Below, piece by piece: positions 8,624 to 17,597 of a DNA stretch of 64,000 nucleotides (positions are counted from its first letter, which is position 1; the number at the start of each line of letters is the position of its first letter). The notes below the pieces were generated by a model. The model had not been told where the DNA came from. It did no database searches and saw only the letters and a list, made by a program, of their open reading frames with translations. The stretch comes from Flavobacterium sp. Root935 (lineage in GTDB: Bacteria > Bacteroidota > Bacteroidia > Flavobacteriales > Flavobacteriaceae), in NCBI RefSeq assembly GCF_001429295.1, contig NZ_LMJL01000007.1, positions 330,005 through 394,004 on the forward strand, given 5' to 3'. The position numbers and the translations under genes were made by a program.

Positions 8624-11455
8624 TTATGGATTGATAGTCCAAGAAGCAAAATACTGCTGTCCAATTAATCCCGCTCCAATAACTTGATAATATTCTTTAC
8701 CACCAATGTTAGCCGCTCCTAATTTTACAACTGATTTCAATTTTGGAATTCCATAATTTATCTGCGCATCGATTACAGTTGCAGATTTGATCACACCATC
8801 AGCAAAACCTGCCTGCCACAGATATTCACTGTTCCATCTTCCACTAACACTGAAGCCAAAATTCTTGAACAGTTTATCATTTCCAAGTGACATTTTAACT
8901 CTATGTTTTGGAGTATTAAATCCAGCTTCAAAACTTGGATCTTTTTCTTGATCAAAATCGAATTGAGCATAGTTATAATTTACCCCTAATTCGAAATCAG
9001 AAATTATTTTTCTAGAAAGTCCAACCCCAAATCCTAATGAATGTATTTCTACATCTGAATTGGTATACAATTGATACACTCTATATTCTCCATTTTGAAT
9101 AGCTCTTACAGACTGCACTCCTGCATCTGTAGTTCCTGCCGCAAGATTTGGATTATCCTGTGCTGTTCCGTAGTAAGGAGAAATTACATTTAAAGTACCA
9201 ATGAAATTATTATAAATATTATAGTAACCGTTAAGATCTATTGACGTACCTTCAAAAATAGAGCGATATCCAATTTCAAAAGCTTTTACTTCTTCAGGTT
9301 TTACCAAGTTCGCTCTGGATTTCTTCAATAAAGCTGCTGCAGCAATTGGATTACTTCCTGCCATAGCTGAAAACGCATTTACAGAACTTGCTAAATAAGA
9401 ATTATTATAAGCATCAACACCAGTCATATTTTTAGTAGCACTTCCGTTGCTGTAAGATTGACCTTCAGTACTTAACGGAAATGTTTCACTAAATCTTGTC
9501 AAGTTATCCGGCGCAGAACCAATCAACACAGCACTTCCAATATTAAATCCAATATATTGATCTTGAGTAGAAGGATTTCTAAAACCTGTTTGGAAAGATC
9601 CTCTAAAATTATGATTTCTCTTCTCTCCTCCTGAATACACTAAAGATAAACGCGGTGAAAAGTTTCCATCAAAGTTTTTAGATTTATCATAACGAAGAGA
9701 TCCTGTAAACTTCAATCTGTCATCCATGAATTTTTTCATCAATTGAGCATAAGCTCCATACTCATTGTAATTAATCGGACCATTTGCGTCCGTATAAATT
9801 CTTCCATGAGAATTCAGTTCATAAGCCCTAAAAGAACCTCCAACTTGAATCTCCGCAAATTTTATTAGATCTCTAAAATTATAGTTTGCATCAGAATGGT
9901 AAATTTTTGAGTTATCAACCAATTTTGAACCAGAAAGAACATCTTCCTCATTTGTAACTTGATTAAAAGCATTTTTGAATTCTGCTGTTCCTGGCAAGAA
10001 ACGACCAGTATCTGCAGTAGTTCTTCCTGCCGCATGTGCCTGCTCAGGCGTCATACCTGCCAATGTACCTTGTATATATGCGCCTGCATATTGACCAAAC
10101 CAAGTATTATCATCTTTCCATTTTCTATTAACATTGATACCCGTAAAAACCATATCATAAGAATGACCTCCATCTTCCCCAGTCATGTACCCTCTTACAA
10201 AAAAGTTTTTCCCTTTAAATTCTAATTTATTCTGGTACATAAAAAAATCATTCAGATAATACCTGTTAGCTCCTTGATAAACAGCATTCCCTGTACCAAT
10301 TTTACTCTGCCAGATAATTTCCAACTTTTCATCTCCAAAAGGTCGTGCATGCAAAGAAAAATCAATCTTAATATTCGACGCCTTATTATCCGTTAAATCA
10401 ATTTCATTATAACCTGTTCTACTAACCATAGAATTCGGTAAAAGATTAGATGCACCAGCCGGAATTAACCCCATTGCCTCTAACTTCTGACCAACGCCTT
10501 TAATATTCGTCGCTGCCTCATCACCATAAACATTGATTCCATCATAACTAGGATTCGTTCTATCAATGCCCGTCCTTGTCTTGTCATTATAATTTGTAGC
10601 ATACCAATCTGTAGCTTCCATGTAGGTAAAATTCGCTTTAGCAGCAAAGTATTTATTAAAAGCGCGAGCAAATCGAATACCAAAATCATAATAACTATTT
10701 GTGCCCGCAGCTTCTTGAGAAGTTACTCCATATTTAAAATAAGCTGAAACACCTTGATTTGTAAATGGACTTTTACTGGTCATGAATAAAATTCCATTAA
10801 AAGCATTTGCTCCATATAATGCAGATGAAGCACCTGGCAGAAGTTCCACACTCTGAACATCAATTTCCGAAACCCCAATCATGTTTCCTAAAACAAAATT
10901 CAGCAATGGAGAAGAGTTATCCATACCATCTACCAACTGCATAAAACGAGTATTTGCAACAGTCGCAAATCCCCTTGTATTGATTGACTTGAAAGACATA
11001 CTACTGGTATTCATCTGTACCTCTTTCATATTTTCTAGACCATCATAAAAAGTTGGAGAAGCCGTCCTTTTTATTTCCTGAATTCCCATTCTTTCAATTG
11101 TCACAGGAGATTCCAAAACTCTTTCTGGTGTTCTGGATGCTGAAACTACAATTTCATCTAATTTAGTTTCTTCATCAATTAGAATTACATTCAACTTTTG
11201 ATTAGCCGTGGTTACATTAATCGTTTTTGACACAAATCCTACTGCAGAAACTTTTACAGAAAAAGGAAGTTTAGAATTGGTTGTCAATTTAAATGATCCG
11301 TCGAAATCAGTAGACGCACCACTATTTTCACCGACAACAATAACATTAGCACCTGGAATAGATTGTTTGTTACCATCGGTAACCGAACCTGTTATTGTAT
11401 TCTGCGCAAAGGATATTCCGCTGAATAACAACATAATTAGCAAGTAGACTCTCAT
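8624..11455 (-). CDS. TonB-dependent outer-membrane receptor with carboxypeptidase-like regulatory domain
   Basis: A 943-residue outer-membrane transporter if it starts at ATG 11455 (MRVYLLIMLLFSGISFAQ, a clean signal peptide); an ATG 33 nt further up would put extra polar residues in front of the signal. Order: signal peptide, beta-sandwich CarboxypepD_reg-like domain (ITGSVTDGNKQSIPGANVIV...), plug domain (VVSASRTPERVLESPV as a TonB-box-like region, then GFATVANTRFMQLVDGMDN and LPGASSALYGANAFNG), then a long beta-barrel ending WTINP. No SusD-like gene lies beside it; instead the SGNH lipoprotein follows, so the ligand is probably not a typical polysaccharide. Confidence 0.93.
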   Translation of the reverse strand: MRVYLLIMLLFSGISFAQNTITGSVTDGNKQSIPGANVIVVGENSGASTDFDGSFKLTTNSKLPFSVKVSAVGFVSKTINVTTANQKLNVILIDEETKLDEIVVSASRTPERVLESPVTIERMGIQEIKRTASPTFYDGLENMKEVQMNTSSMSFKSINTRGFATVANTRFMQLVDGMDNSSPLLNFVLGNMIGVSEIDVQSVELLPGASSALYGANAFNGILFMTSKSPFTNQGVSAYFKYGVTSQEAAGTNSYYDFGIRFARAFNKYFAAKANFTYMEATDWYATNYNDKTRTGIDRTNPSYDGINVYGDEAATNIKGVGQKLEAMGLIPAGASNLLPNSMVSRTGYNEIDLTDNKASNIKIDFSLHARPFGDEKLEIIWQSKIGTGNAVYQGANRYYLNDFFMYQNKLEFKGKNFFVRGYMTGEDGGHSYDMVFTGINVNRKWKDDNTWFGQYAGAYIQGTLAGMTPEQAHAAGRTTADTGRFLPGTAEFKNAFNQVTNEEDVLSGSKLVDNSKIYHSDANYNFRDLIKFAEIQVGGSFRAYELNSHGRIYTDANGPINYNEYGAYAQLMKKFMDDRLKFTGSLRYDKSKNFDGNFSPRLSLVYSGGEKRNHNFRGSFQTGFRNPSTQDQYIGFNIGSAVLIGSAPDNLTRFSETFPLSTEGQSYSNGSATKNMTGVDAYNNSYLASSVNAFSAMAGSNPIAAAALLKKSRANLVKPEEVKAFEIGYRSIFEGTSIDLNGYYNIYNNFIGTLNVISPYYGTAQDNPNLAAGTTDAGVQSVRAIQNGEYRVYQLYTNSDVEIHSLGFGVGLSRKIISDFELGVNYNYAQFDFDQEKDPSFEAGFNTPKHRVKMSLGNDKLFKNFGFSVSGRWNSEYLWQAGFADGVIKSATVIDAQINYGIPKLKSVVKLGAANIGGKEYYQVIGAGLIGQQYFASWTINP

Positions 11456-11707
11456 TGGGTTAGTTTTTTCGTTAGTATATATAGCCAAAATACATAAATA
11501 TTTTCATATGTATAAAAAAACGTTAAATAAAATTAATATTTAGCACTATTTTAATCAATATTTTAACTATTTATCAATGAGTTTTATTAAAATAAAATCA
11601 AAGAAGACCACAAGAAAATCTTACTTACTATGCATACATACAATTTTTGATTAAAAAAATGAAAAATTCATAAAAATACAGGTGTTGAAAAAAAAATTCG
11701 ACAATAA
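11456..11707. other. AT-rich spacer upstream of the TonB receptor
   Basis: About 250 nt with no credible reading frame on either strand. It is very AT-rich with several poly-A/T tracts and must hold the promoter of the receptor gene, but I found no full TTG/TAnnTTTG match. Only partial boxes such as AAATACAT are present. No repeat or dyad stands out. Confidence 0.5.
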
Positions 11708-11737
11708 AAAAAAGCGAGACATAAATCTCGCTTTTTT
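11708..11737 (-). terminator. Terminator of the glmS operon
   Basis: 12-bp stem AAAAAAGCGAGA/TCTCGCTTTTTT (11708-11719 with 11726-11737, 6-nt loop) followed by T on the minus strand, 25 nt after the glmS stop. Confidence 0.88.
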
Positions 11738-11762
11738 AACATATTTATATTTTAAATAGAAG

Positions 11763-13613
11763 TTATTCTACTGTAACTGACTTCGCTAGGTTACGAGGCT
11801 GATCCACATTACAACCTCTCATTACAGCAATGTAATAAGAAAGCAATTGCAATGGAATTGTAGTAACTAATGGAGACAATGCGTCTGAAGTTTCTGGAAT
11901 TTCGATTACATAATCTGCTAATTCACGAACTTGAGTATCACCTTTGGTAACAACCGCAATGATTTTCCCGCTTCTTGATTTAATTTCCTGAATGTTACTT
12001 ACAATCTTGTCGTAATGTCCTTGTTTAGGCGCAATAACAATTACTGGCATAAATTCATCAATTAAAGCAATTGGACCGTGTTTCATTTCGGCAGCTGGAT
12101 AACCTTCAGCGTGGATATATGAAATTTCTTTTAACTTTAAAGCACCCTCTAAAGCAACTGGAAAATTATATCCTCTACCTAAATAAAGACAGTTTGGCGA
12201 ATCTTTAAAGGCAGCAGCAATTTCTTTTGCTTTATCATTGGTTTCTAATGCTTCAGCTACTTTTTCAGGAATAATTTCTAATTCTTGAAGATAAGTATGG
12301 AAATCTGTATTTGACAAAGTTCCTTTAGCTTTTCCTAATCTTAAAGCGATCATCGTTAAAACTGTGATCTGAGTAGTAAATGCCTTTGTTGAAGCAACTC
12401 CGATCTCTGGTCCTGCGTGTGTATAAGCACCTGCATGACTTTCTCTTGAAATAGAAGATCCAACAACGTTACAAACACCAAATACAAACGCTCCGTTTTC
12501 TTTAGCCAATTTGATAGCCGCCATAGTATCTGCAGTCTCACCAGATTGCGAGATAGCAATAACAACATCATCTTTATTGATAATCGGATTTCTGTATCTA
12601 AACTCAGAAGCATATTCTACTTCAACAGGAATACGAGTAAACTCTTCAAAAATATATTCTGCAACTAAACCTGCATGCCAAGAAGTTCCACAAGCTACAA
12701 TTAGAATTCGCTTAGCGTTTAAGAATTTTTCAATATTATCTTCAACACCTGCCATTTGAACAATTCCTTGATTCGCATTAAGTCTACCTCTATAAGTATC
12801 TTTAATAACACTTGGCTGTTCGTAAATCTCTTTTAGCATGAAATGGTCATAACCTCCTTTTTCAATTTGCTCCAAATTCATTTGAAGCTCTTGAATATAA
12901 GGGTCTACCAAAGAGTCATCTTTAATTTTTCTAATTTTGATTGGCTTGTGCAGTCTTATATTTGCCATCTCTCCATCTTCCAAATACACTGCATTAGAAG
13001 TATATTCAATAAATGGTGATGCATCAGAAGCAATAAAATATTCGCCTTCTCCAACTCCAATTGCCAACGGACTTCCTAATCTTGCCGCAACAATCTCGTT
13101 TGGATTCTTTTTATCAAAAACAGCAATTGCATAAGCACCAACAACTTGATTCAATGCAATTTGAACAGCTTTACCTAACTTAATGTTTTCTTTCTTTTGA
13201 ACTTCTTCAATTAAATTAACTAAAACCTCAGTATCTGTATCAGATTTAAAAGTATATCCTCTTTTTATCAATTCTTCTTTTAGAGGCGCGTAATTTTCTA
13301 TAATTCCATTATGGATAATTACAAGATCTCCAGAATTTGAAAGATGCGGATGAGAGTTTACATCATTTGGAACACCGTGGGTTGCCCAGCGTGTATGTCC
13401 AATTCCAATATTTCCGTTTGTTGTAAAACCTTCATTAGCTTTAGCTTCAAGGTCTGACACTTTACCTTTTGTTTTACACACTTTTATGCCTGACTCATCG
13501 TCATATAACATAACACCGGCACTATCATACCCTCTGTACTCAAGCCGCTTCAGCCCCTTGATTACAATAGGATAAGCGTCTCTATGGCCGATATATCCAA
13601 CAATTCCACACAT
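11763..13613 (-). CDS. glmS: Glutamine--fructose-6-phosphate aminotransferase (isomerizing)
   Basis: A 616-residue GlmS, which makes glucosamine-6-phosphate from fructose-6-phosphate and glutamine at the entry of UDP-GlcNAc, peptidoglycan and LPS synthesis. After Met removal Cys2 (MCGIVGYIG) is the N-terminal nucleophile of the glutaminase domain (to about 225), with GHTRWATHG and HNGIIENY as glutamine-site motifs. Two SIS sugar-isomerase domains follow (about 290-420 and 460-600; SQSGETADT and STKAFTTQ), and the canonical C-terminus DQPRNLAKSVTVE is intact. It is the last gene of a minus-strand operon, 9 nt after the DUF4270 gene. No glmS ribozyme is seen upstream, as expected outside Firmicutes. 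Confidence 0.98.
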   Translation of the reverse strand: MCGIVGYIGHRDAYPIVIKGLKRLEYRGYDSAGVMLYDDESGIKVCKTKGKVSDLEAKANEGFTTNGNIGIGHTRWATHGVPNDVNSHPHLSNSGDLVIIHNGIIENYAPLKEELIKRGYTFKSDTDTEVLVNLIEEVQKKENIKLGKAVQIALNQVVGAYAIAVFDKKNPNEIVAARLGSPLAIGVGEGEYFIASDASPFIEYTSNAVYLEDGEMANIRLHKPIKIRKIKDDSLVDPYIQELQMNLEQIEKGGYDHFMLKEIYEQPSVIKDTYRGRLNANQGIVQMAGVEDNIEKFLNAKRILIVACGTSWHAGLVAEYIFEEFTRIPVEVEYASEFRYRNPIINKDDVVIAISQSGETADTMAAIKLAKENGAFVFGVCNVVGSSISRESHAGAYTHAGPEIGVASTKAFTTQITVLTMIALRLGKAKGTLSNTDFHTYLQELEIIPEKVAEALETNDKAKEIAAAFKDSPNCLYLGRGYNFPVALEGALKLKEISYIHAEGYPAAEMKHGPIALIDEFMPVIVIAPKQGHYDKIVSNIQEIKSRSGKIIAVVTKGDTQVRELADYVIEIPETSDALSPLVTTIPLQLLSYYIAVMRGCNVDQPRNLAKSVTVE

Positions 13614-13622
13614 ATATATTTA

Positions 13623-15245
13623 TTAATTTGGTTTCGTGTAGTAAACCTCAAGTCTCAATCTTTTATCATCCGGAACAGAAGTTTTTCCGCCATATAAGAT
13701 TGTACCTAGAGGATTCATAACCGATGCTCTCGGTGCTTGTGATATTGTTTCGTTTTTTAGTTTTAGTACATTTGAAGCTATAATGCTTACATCTTCTGTT
13801 ACTACTAAACCTAATCGTACATTTTTCACAGTTGCGTCTTTAATAATATTACGTATATGATTGGTTAATCTGATTTTATATGTTTTACCTCTTTTAGTGG
13901 TAGCATCAATATTTATCATACCATCATAAATATATCGAGTTGTTTTAGGATCTGACGGGTTTAATGCTCCAGAAGTCCCATCCGAATAATCCGTAATAAT
14001 TGTATTATTATCTAAATCGTATAAATAAACTCTTTTCGGCTCATCTGCTCCAGTCATCTTATCAGAATCGATATAGAAAACTAGATTTGCTTCATTTACC
14101 ATCCATTTGTTAGCTCTAATTGTTTCAAGCTGCGCCCCAAAATCATTAAGACTAATGACCGCCAGAGCACCTTGACCTCCTTTTAAATAAAGCCTTTCAT
14201 CTCCATCTGTTTTATTAACATTTGTAGTTATGGCACTTTCATAATCAGGTTTTCTAACATCCTGAAGGAAGCTGGCTGTATTTACTATACCTCCAGTTAT
14301 ACTGCTTTTAAGATTTAAAAGAATTTGTTTGCTTTCTGTAGCATCACCATCTGTTGTTGAAGCTGTTTTAGCTTTATAATAAATAGTAATTACACCTTTA
14401 GAAAAATCCATCAAGGCCATATTACTAGGAAAAGATCCTGATTTTTCTACATTAAAATACAATCCTCTAAAATATTCTTGAAAAAGATCTTCAGTAGAAA
14501 GTTTTGATGCTGCAGCATTTAGGATTTTCGCTTGGAAAAAATCTTTATTAAGATGCAAAGTCATCTGTGGAACTGATCTAGTAACAGTTTCTTTTTTAGT
14601 ATCTGGATCAATCGTTTTGGTTTTAATTTCGGCTGGATCAAAATAGAATTGGTCGTTTTCTAACAAATTACCAGATTTATCTTTAATTTGTGCATCATTT
14701 AAAAGTACATCTCCTTTTTGATTAAAAAAATCAGTGTTTTGATCTGTATAATAAAACTGCGGCAATTGAGACCCACCACTAAAATAGCTGCTTCTCATCT
14801 GCATTTTTGACTCATATACACTCAGCTTAATTTTTCCATTTTGATCTCCATAAATAGAATCTAGAACATACGTATTATTTCCGTTTGTATCTGTTGATTT
14901 TACATGACTAAAATAAGGAATCGCAAGCTTAACACTATCAATAACTGGGGCTTCACCAATTGTAGGAGCATAAGCAGAAAGTGCCAATTGCGTAACAAAG
15001 TTAGCTGTTGTAGTACCAAATACTGGATTATCATAAATTCCTAAAGCATTAATCGCCAAGTTATTGGACTGAATAGGAGTTACTTCTTGATTAAATGCTA
15101 AAACATTATATTTCTCTGGTTCAAGACCAAAATGATCATCTCCAATTAAACCATCACCAATTGCATTAAAATCTTTATCGCAAGAATATAAAAAAACAAC
15201 AATTAAAGCTAAAAGAATTTTCTTAATAAAAGAAGTATTATACAT
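13623..15245 (-). CDS. DUF4270 family lipoprotein
   Basis: A 540-residue lipoprotein: a hydrophobic signal ends in FLYSC, then DKDFNAIGDGLIG, the hallmark start of DUF4270 proteins. The rest is beta-rich and Thr/Asp-rich and ends in RLRLEVYYTKPN. Family members are restricted to Bacteroidota and uncharacterised. The gene sits between the starch-synthase-like gene (21-nt gap) and glmS (9-nt gap) on one strand, so all three are probably co-transcribed. This order suggests a link to cell-envelope sugar metabolism, but that is inference only. Confidence 0.9.
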   Translation of the reverse strand: MYNTSFIKKILLALIVVFLYSCDKDFNAIGDGLIGDDHFGLEPEKYNVLAFNQEVTPIQSNNLAINALGIYDNPVFGTTTANFVTQLALSAYAPTIGEAPVIDSVKLAIPYFSHVKSTDTNGNNTYVLDSIYGDQNGKIKLSVYESKMQMRSSYFSGGSQLPQFYYTDQNTDFFNQKGDVLLNDAQIKDKSGNLLENDQFYFDPAEIKTKTIDPDTKKETVTRSVPQMTLHLNKDFFQAKILNAAASKLSTEDLFQEYFRGLYFNVEKSGSFPSNMALMDFSKGVITIYYKAKTASTTDGDATESKQILLNLKSSITGGIVNTASFLQDVRKPDYESAITTNVNKTDGDERLYLKGGQGALAVISLNDFGAQLETIRANKWMVNEANLVFYIDSDKMTGADEPKRVYLYDLDNNTIITDYSDGTSGALNPSDPKTTRYIYDGMINIDATTKRGKTYKIRLTNHIRNIIKDATVKNVRLGLVVTEDVSIIASNVLKLKNETISQAPRASVMNPLGTILYGGKTSVPDDKRLRLEVYYTKPN

Positions 15246-15266
15246 GTTTTATAATAAAGTTAAAAT

Positions 15267-16073
15267 TTAAAGTCCAAACGTTCTGTAGAAATTTGTATAA
15301 GCGTCAGCAAATGCATCTTTCGTGGCGAAAGGTAAAAAAGGTTTTCCTGAAGATTCTATAAATTTTGTTAAACTTGGAGAAACATTTTCTGATGCTATTA
15401 TTACTCCATCAGAATGTAATATACTAGCTTTTAAAACATTCTCGTAATTTGGAACTTCTAAATCTGATACAGCCTCATGAGGAACACCGTCATATTTAAC
15501 TTTATTTATCATCTCCAAATCTAAATTTTCATCAAAAGACTGTCCGTAAACAGAAGTTATAATTTTAGTTTCAGAAAACAATGCTTCGTGTTTGTAATAA
15601 TGTTTCATGTAGATTGGAAGCATTGCAGCCAGCCAGCCATGAACGTGAATAATATCTGGAACCCAGTTTAATTTTTTAACTGTCTCAACAACACCTTTAG
15701 CAAAAAAGATTGCTCTCTCATCATTATCAGGGTATAAAACTCCCTCCTCATCTGCGAAGGTTGCTTTACGTTTAAAATATTCATCGTTATCAATAAAGTA
15801 AACCTGAATTCTTTCTTTTGGAATTGATGCTACTTTGATAATCAATGGCATATCTAAGTCATTCACTACCAAATTCATCCCAGAAAGTCTAATTACTTCA
15901 TGCAGTTGATGTCTTCTCTCGTTGATATTCCCGTATCTTGGCATGAAAATTCTTATCTGACCGCCTTGATCATTAATCATTTTCGGAACGTCATAAGACA
16001 TTAAAGAAACCTCATTTTCAGCCAAATAAGGCACGACTTCAGATGATACATATAATATCCTCTTATCTTTCAT
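15267..16073 (-). CDS. Glycogen/starch synthase N-terminal (GT5-like) domain protein
   Basis: A 268-residue protein similar to the N-terminal half of glycogen synthase: it opens KRILYVSSEVVPYLAENEVS, where enzymes normally have the KxGGL ADP-glucose-binding loop, and later DIIHVHGWLAAMLPIYMKHYY matches the conserved VHxHDWH-type segment. The whole C-terminal GT-B domain is absent (full enzymes have about 480 residues), and the KxGGL loop reads AENEV, so glycosyl transfer is doubtful. It heads the operon with DUF4270 and glmS and is divergent from panC. A regulatory or sugar-binding role is possible. Confidence 0.85.
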   Translation of the reverse strand: MKDKRILYVSSEVVPYLAENEVSLMSYDVPKMINDQGGQIRIFMPRYGNINERRHQLHEVIRLSGMNLVVNDLDMPLIIKVASIPKERIQVYFIDNDEYFKRKATFADEEGVLYPDNDERAIFFAKGVVETVKKLNWVPDIIHVHGWLAAMLPIYMKHYYKHEALFSETKIITSVYGQSFDENLDLEMINKVKYDGVPHEAVSDLEVPNYENVLKASILHSDGVIIASENVSPSLTKFIESSGKPFLPFATKDAFADAYTNFYRTFGL

Positions 16074-16110
16074 AATAGTATTTTACTTAATTTTGGTAAT
16101 AAAAACGTCG

Positions 16111-16157
16111 CAAAATTACAAAAATTTATGCAGTTTATAACTAATATATTATGTTTG
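16111..16157. promoter_or_regulatory. Divergent promoter region, glycogen-synthase-like gene and panC
   Basis: Two -7 boxes point away from each other. TAATTTTG lies on the minus strand (16118-16111), serving the operon that ends with glmS, and TATGTTTG on the plus strand (16150-16157), serving panC. No clear TTG -33 element accompanies either box. Confidence 0.55.
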
Positions 16158-16180
16158 CACTAAATTTTAATAATACCTCG

Positions 16181-17029
16181 ATGCATATTTTCTACAGTAA
16201 AGCAGCTTTGATAGCTTATATTAAAACTATCAAAACCGCAAATTCAACCATCGGATTTGTACCAACAATGGGCGCTTTACACCAAGGACATTTGGCCTTA
16301 ATGCAGCGTTCGTTAAAAGAAAACGACGACACAGTTGTGAGCATTTTTGTCAATCCAACACAATTTAACAATCCTGAAGATTTAGAAAAATACCCGCGAA
16401 CTTTAGAAGAGGATATTAGGAAAATGCGTACATTAAGTGATAAAATCATTTTATACGCACCTTCTGTTGAGGATATTTATGAAGGAAACACCATTTCTCA
16501 AACTTTTGATTTTGATGGATTGGAAAATCAAATGGAAGGAAAATTCAGGCCAGGACATTTTAATGGAGTTGGAACAATTGTAAAAAGACTTTTCGAAATT
16601 GTAACTCCGACAAATGCTTATTTTGGAGAAAAAGATTTTCAGCAACTTCAAATTGTTAAAAAAATGGTCGAGAAAACAAATTTACCTGTAAATATTGTTG
16701 GCTGTCCAATTTTTAGAGAAGAAAACCAGCTTGCAATGAGTTCTCGTAACGAACGTTTAACGGCACAAGAACGCAAAGATGCTTCTATAATCTATAAAAC
16801 ATTGACTGAGGCAAAAGATATTTTTCAAACTCATACTCCACAAGAAACTGTTGAATTTGTAGAAAATTCTTTCAAAGACAACAAAGAGTTTGAACTTGAA
16901 TATTTTGTTATTGCTGACGAATCTACACTTTTACCTATCGATCAGAAAGATAAAGACAAAAAATATCGTGCATTTATAGCGGTATTTGTTAATTCTATAA
17001 GACTGATTGATACCATTTCATTAAATTAA
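16181..17029 (+). CDS. panC: Pantoate--beta-alanine ligase (pantothenate synthetase)
   Basis: A 282-residue PanC that joins pantoate and beta-alanine with ATP to form pantothenate, the CoA precursor. Visible: FVPTMGALHQGHLALM with the HIGH-like nucleotide motif, FVNPTQFNNPEDLEKYPR, GKFRPGHFNGVGTIVKRLF, FGEKDFQQLQIV and the KMSKS-like SSRNERL. An ATG 30 nt upstream is in frame but lies within the TATGTTTG promoter box, so ATG 16181 is chosen. panD follows after 14 nt, so both steps around beta-alanine are co-expressed. Confidence 0.96.
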   Translation: MHIFYSKAALIAYIKTIKTANSTIGFVPTMGALHQGHLALMQRSLKENDDTVVSIFVNPTQFNNPEDLEKYPRTLEEDIRKMRTLSDKIILYAPSVEDIYEGNTISQTFDFDGLENQMEGKFRPGHFNGVGTIVKRLFEIVTPTNAYFGEKDFQQLQIVKKMVEKTNLPVNIVGCPIFREENQLAMSSRNERLTAQERKDASIIYKTLTEAKDIFQTHTPQETVEFVENSFKDNKEFELEYFVIADESTLLPIDQKDKDKKYRAFIAVFVNSIRLIDTISLN

Positions 17030-17043
17030 TCTAACTTTGCAGC

Positions 17044-17394
17044 ATGCAAATTCAAGTTATAAAATCAAAAATTCATCGCGTTAAAGTAACGGGTGCCGAT
17101 TTAAATTATATTGGCAGCATTACTATTGATGAAACTTTACTAGAGGCTTCAAACATTATTGAAGGCGAAAAAGTATCTATTGTAAACATTAATAATGGCG
17201 AACGTTTTGAAACTTACGCTATTAAAGGAGAAAAAAATTCAGGTGAAATCACTTTGAATGGTCCTGCAGCAAGAAAAGTTCAGAAAGATGATATCATTAT
17301 TATCATTTCTTATGCAACTTTAGATTTTGAAGAAGCAAAAACCTTCAAACCATGGATTATTTTCCCAAATGAAAATGACAATTCATTAACCTAA
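17044..17394 (+). CDS. panD: Aspartate 1-decarboxylase proenzyme
   Basis: A 116-residue pyruvoyl enzyme that converts aspartate to beta-alanine. The self-cleavage site Gly24-Ser25 is in YIGSITIDETLLEASNI; Ser25 becomes the pyruvoyl group. The later segments NGPAARKVQKDDIIIIISYA match the double-psi barrel core. It lies 14 nt after panC and is clearly in the same operon, supplying the beta-alanine that PanC uses. Confidence 0.96.
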   Translation: MQIQVIKSKIHRVKVTGADLNYIGSITIDETLLEASNIIEGEKVSIVNINNGERFETYAIKGEKNSGEITLNGPAARKVQKDDIIIIISYATLDFEEAKTFKPWIIFPNENDNSLT

Positions 17395-17597
17395 TCTTTT
17401 TCTTTTTCTAAGAATTCCCCCTCTTTGTCAAAATCCAAATTTTGTACAAAACAAGCTTCTTTTGCCTCAGTCAAAAATGATTTTGGTCTTAAACTGCTGT
17501 GCTTCAATTTCAAATCTGCTTAACAAAGAAGCAAATAAAATAGTATATTGCTACACTATTTTCAATACTTTTTTAATTCACTGAAATGCCACAAATC

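Noticed and set aside
10480..10689. Frame of 69 codons inside the TonB receptor gene
   Set aside because: It is a shadow in another frame of a well-supported 943-residue gene, with no separate signal.
15267..16073. Full glycogen synthase truncated by a frameshift
   Set aside because: The stop is natural, the next gene starts 21 nt later and no remnant of the C-terminal domain is found downstream, so it is annotated as a short protein rather than a broken gene.
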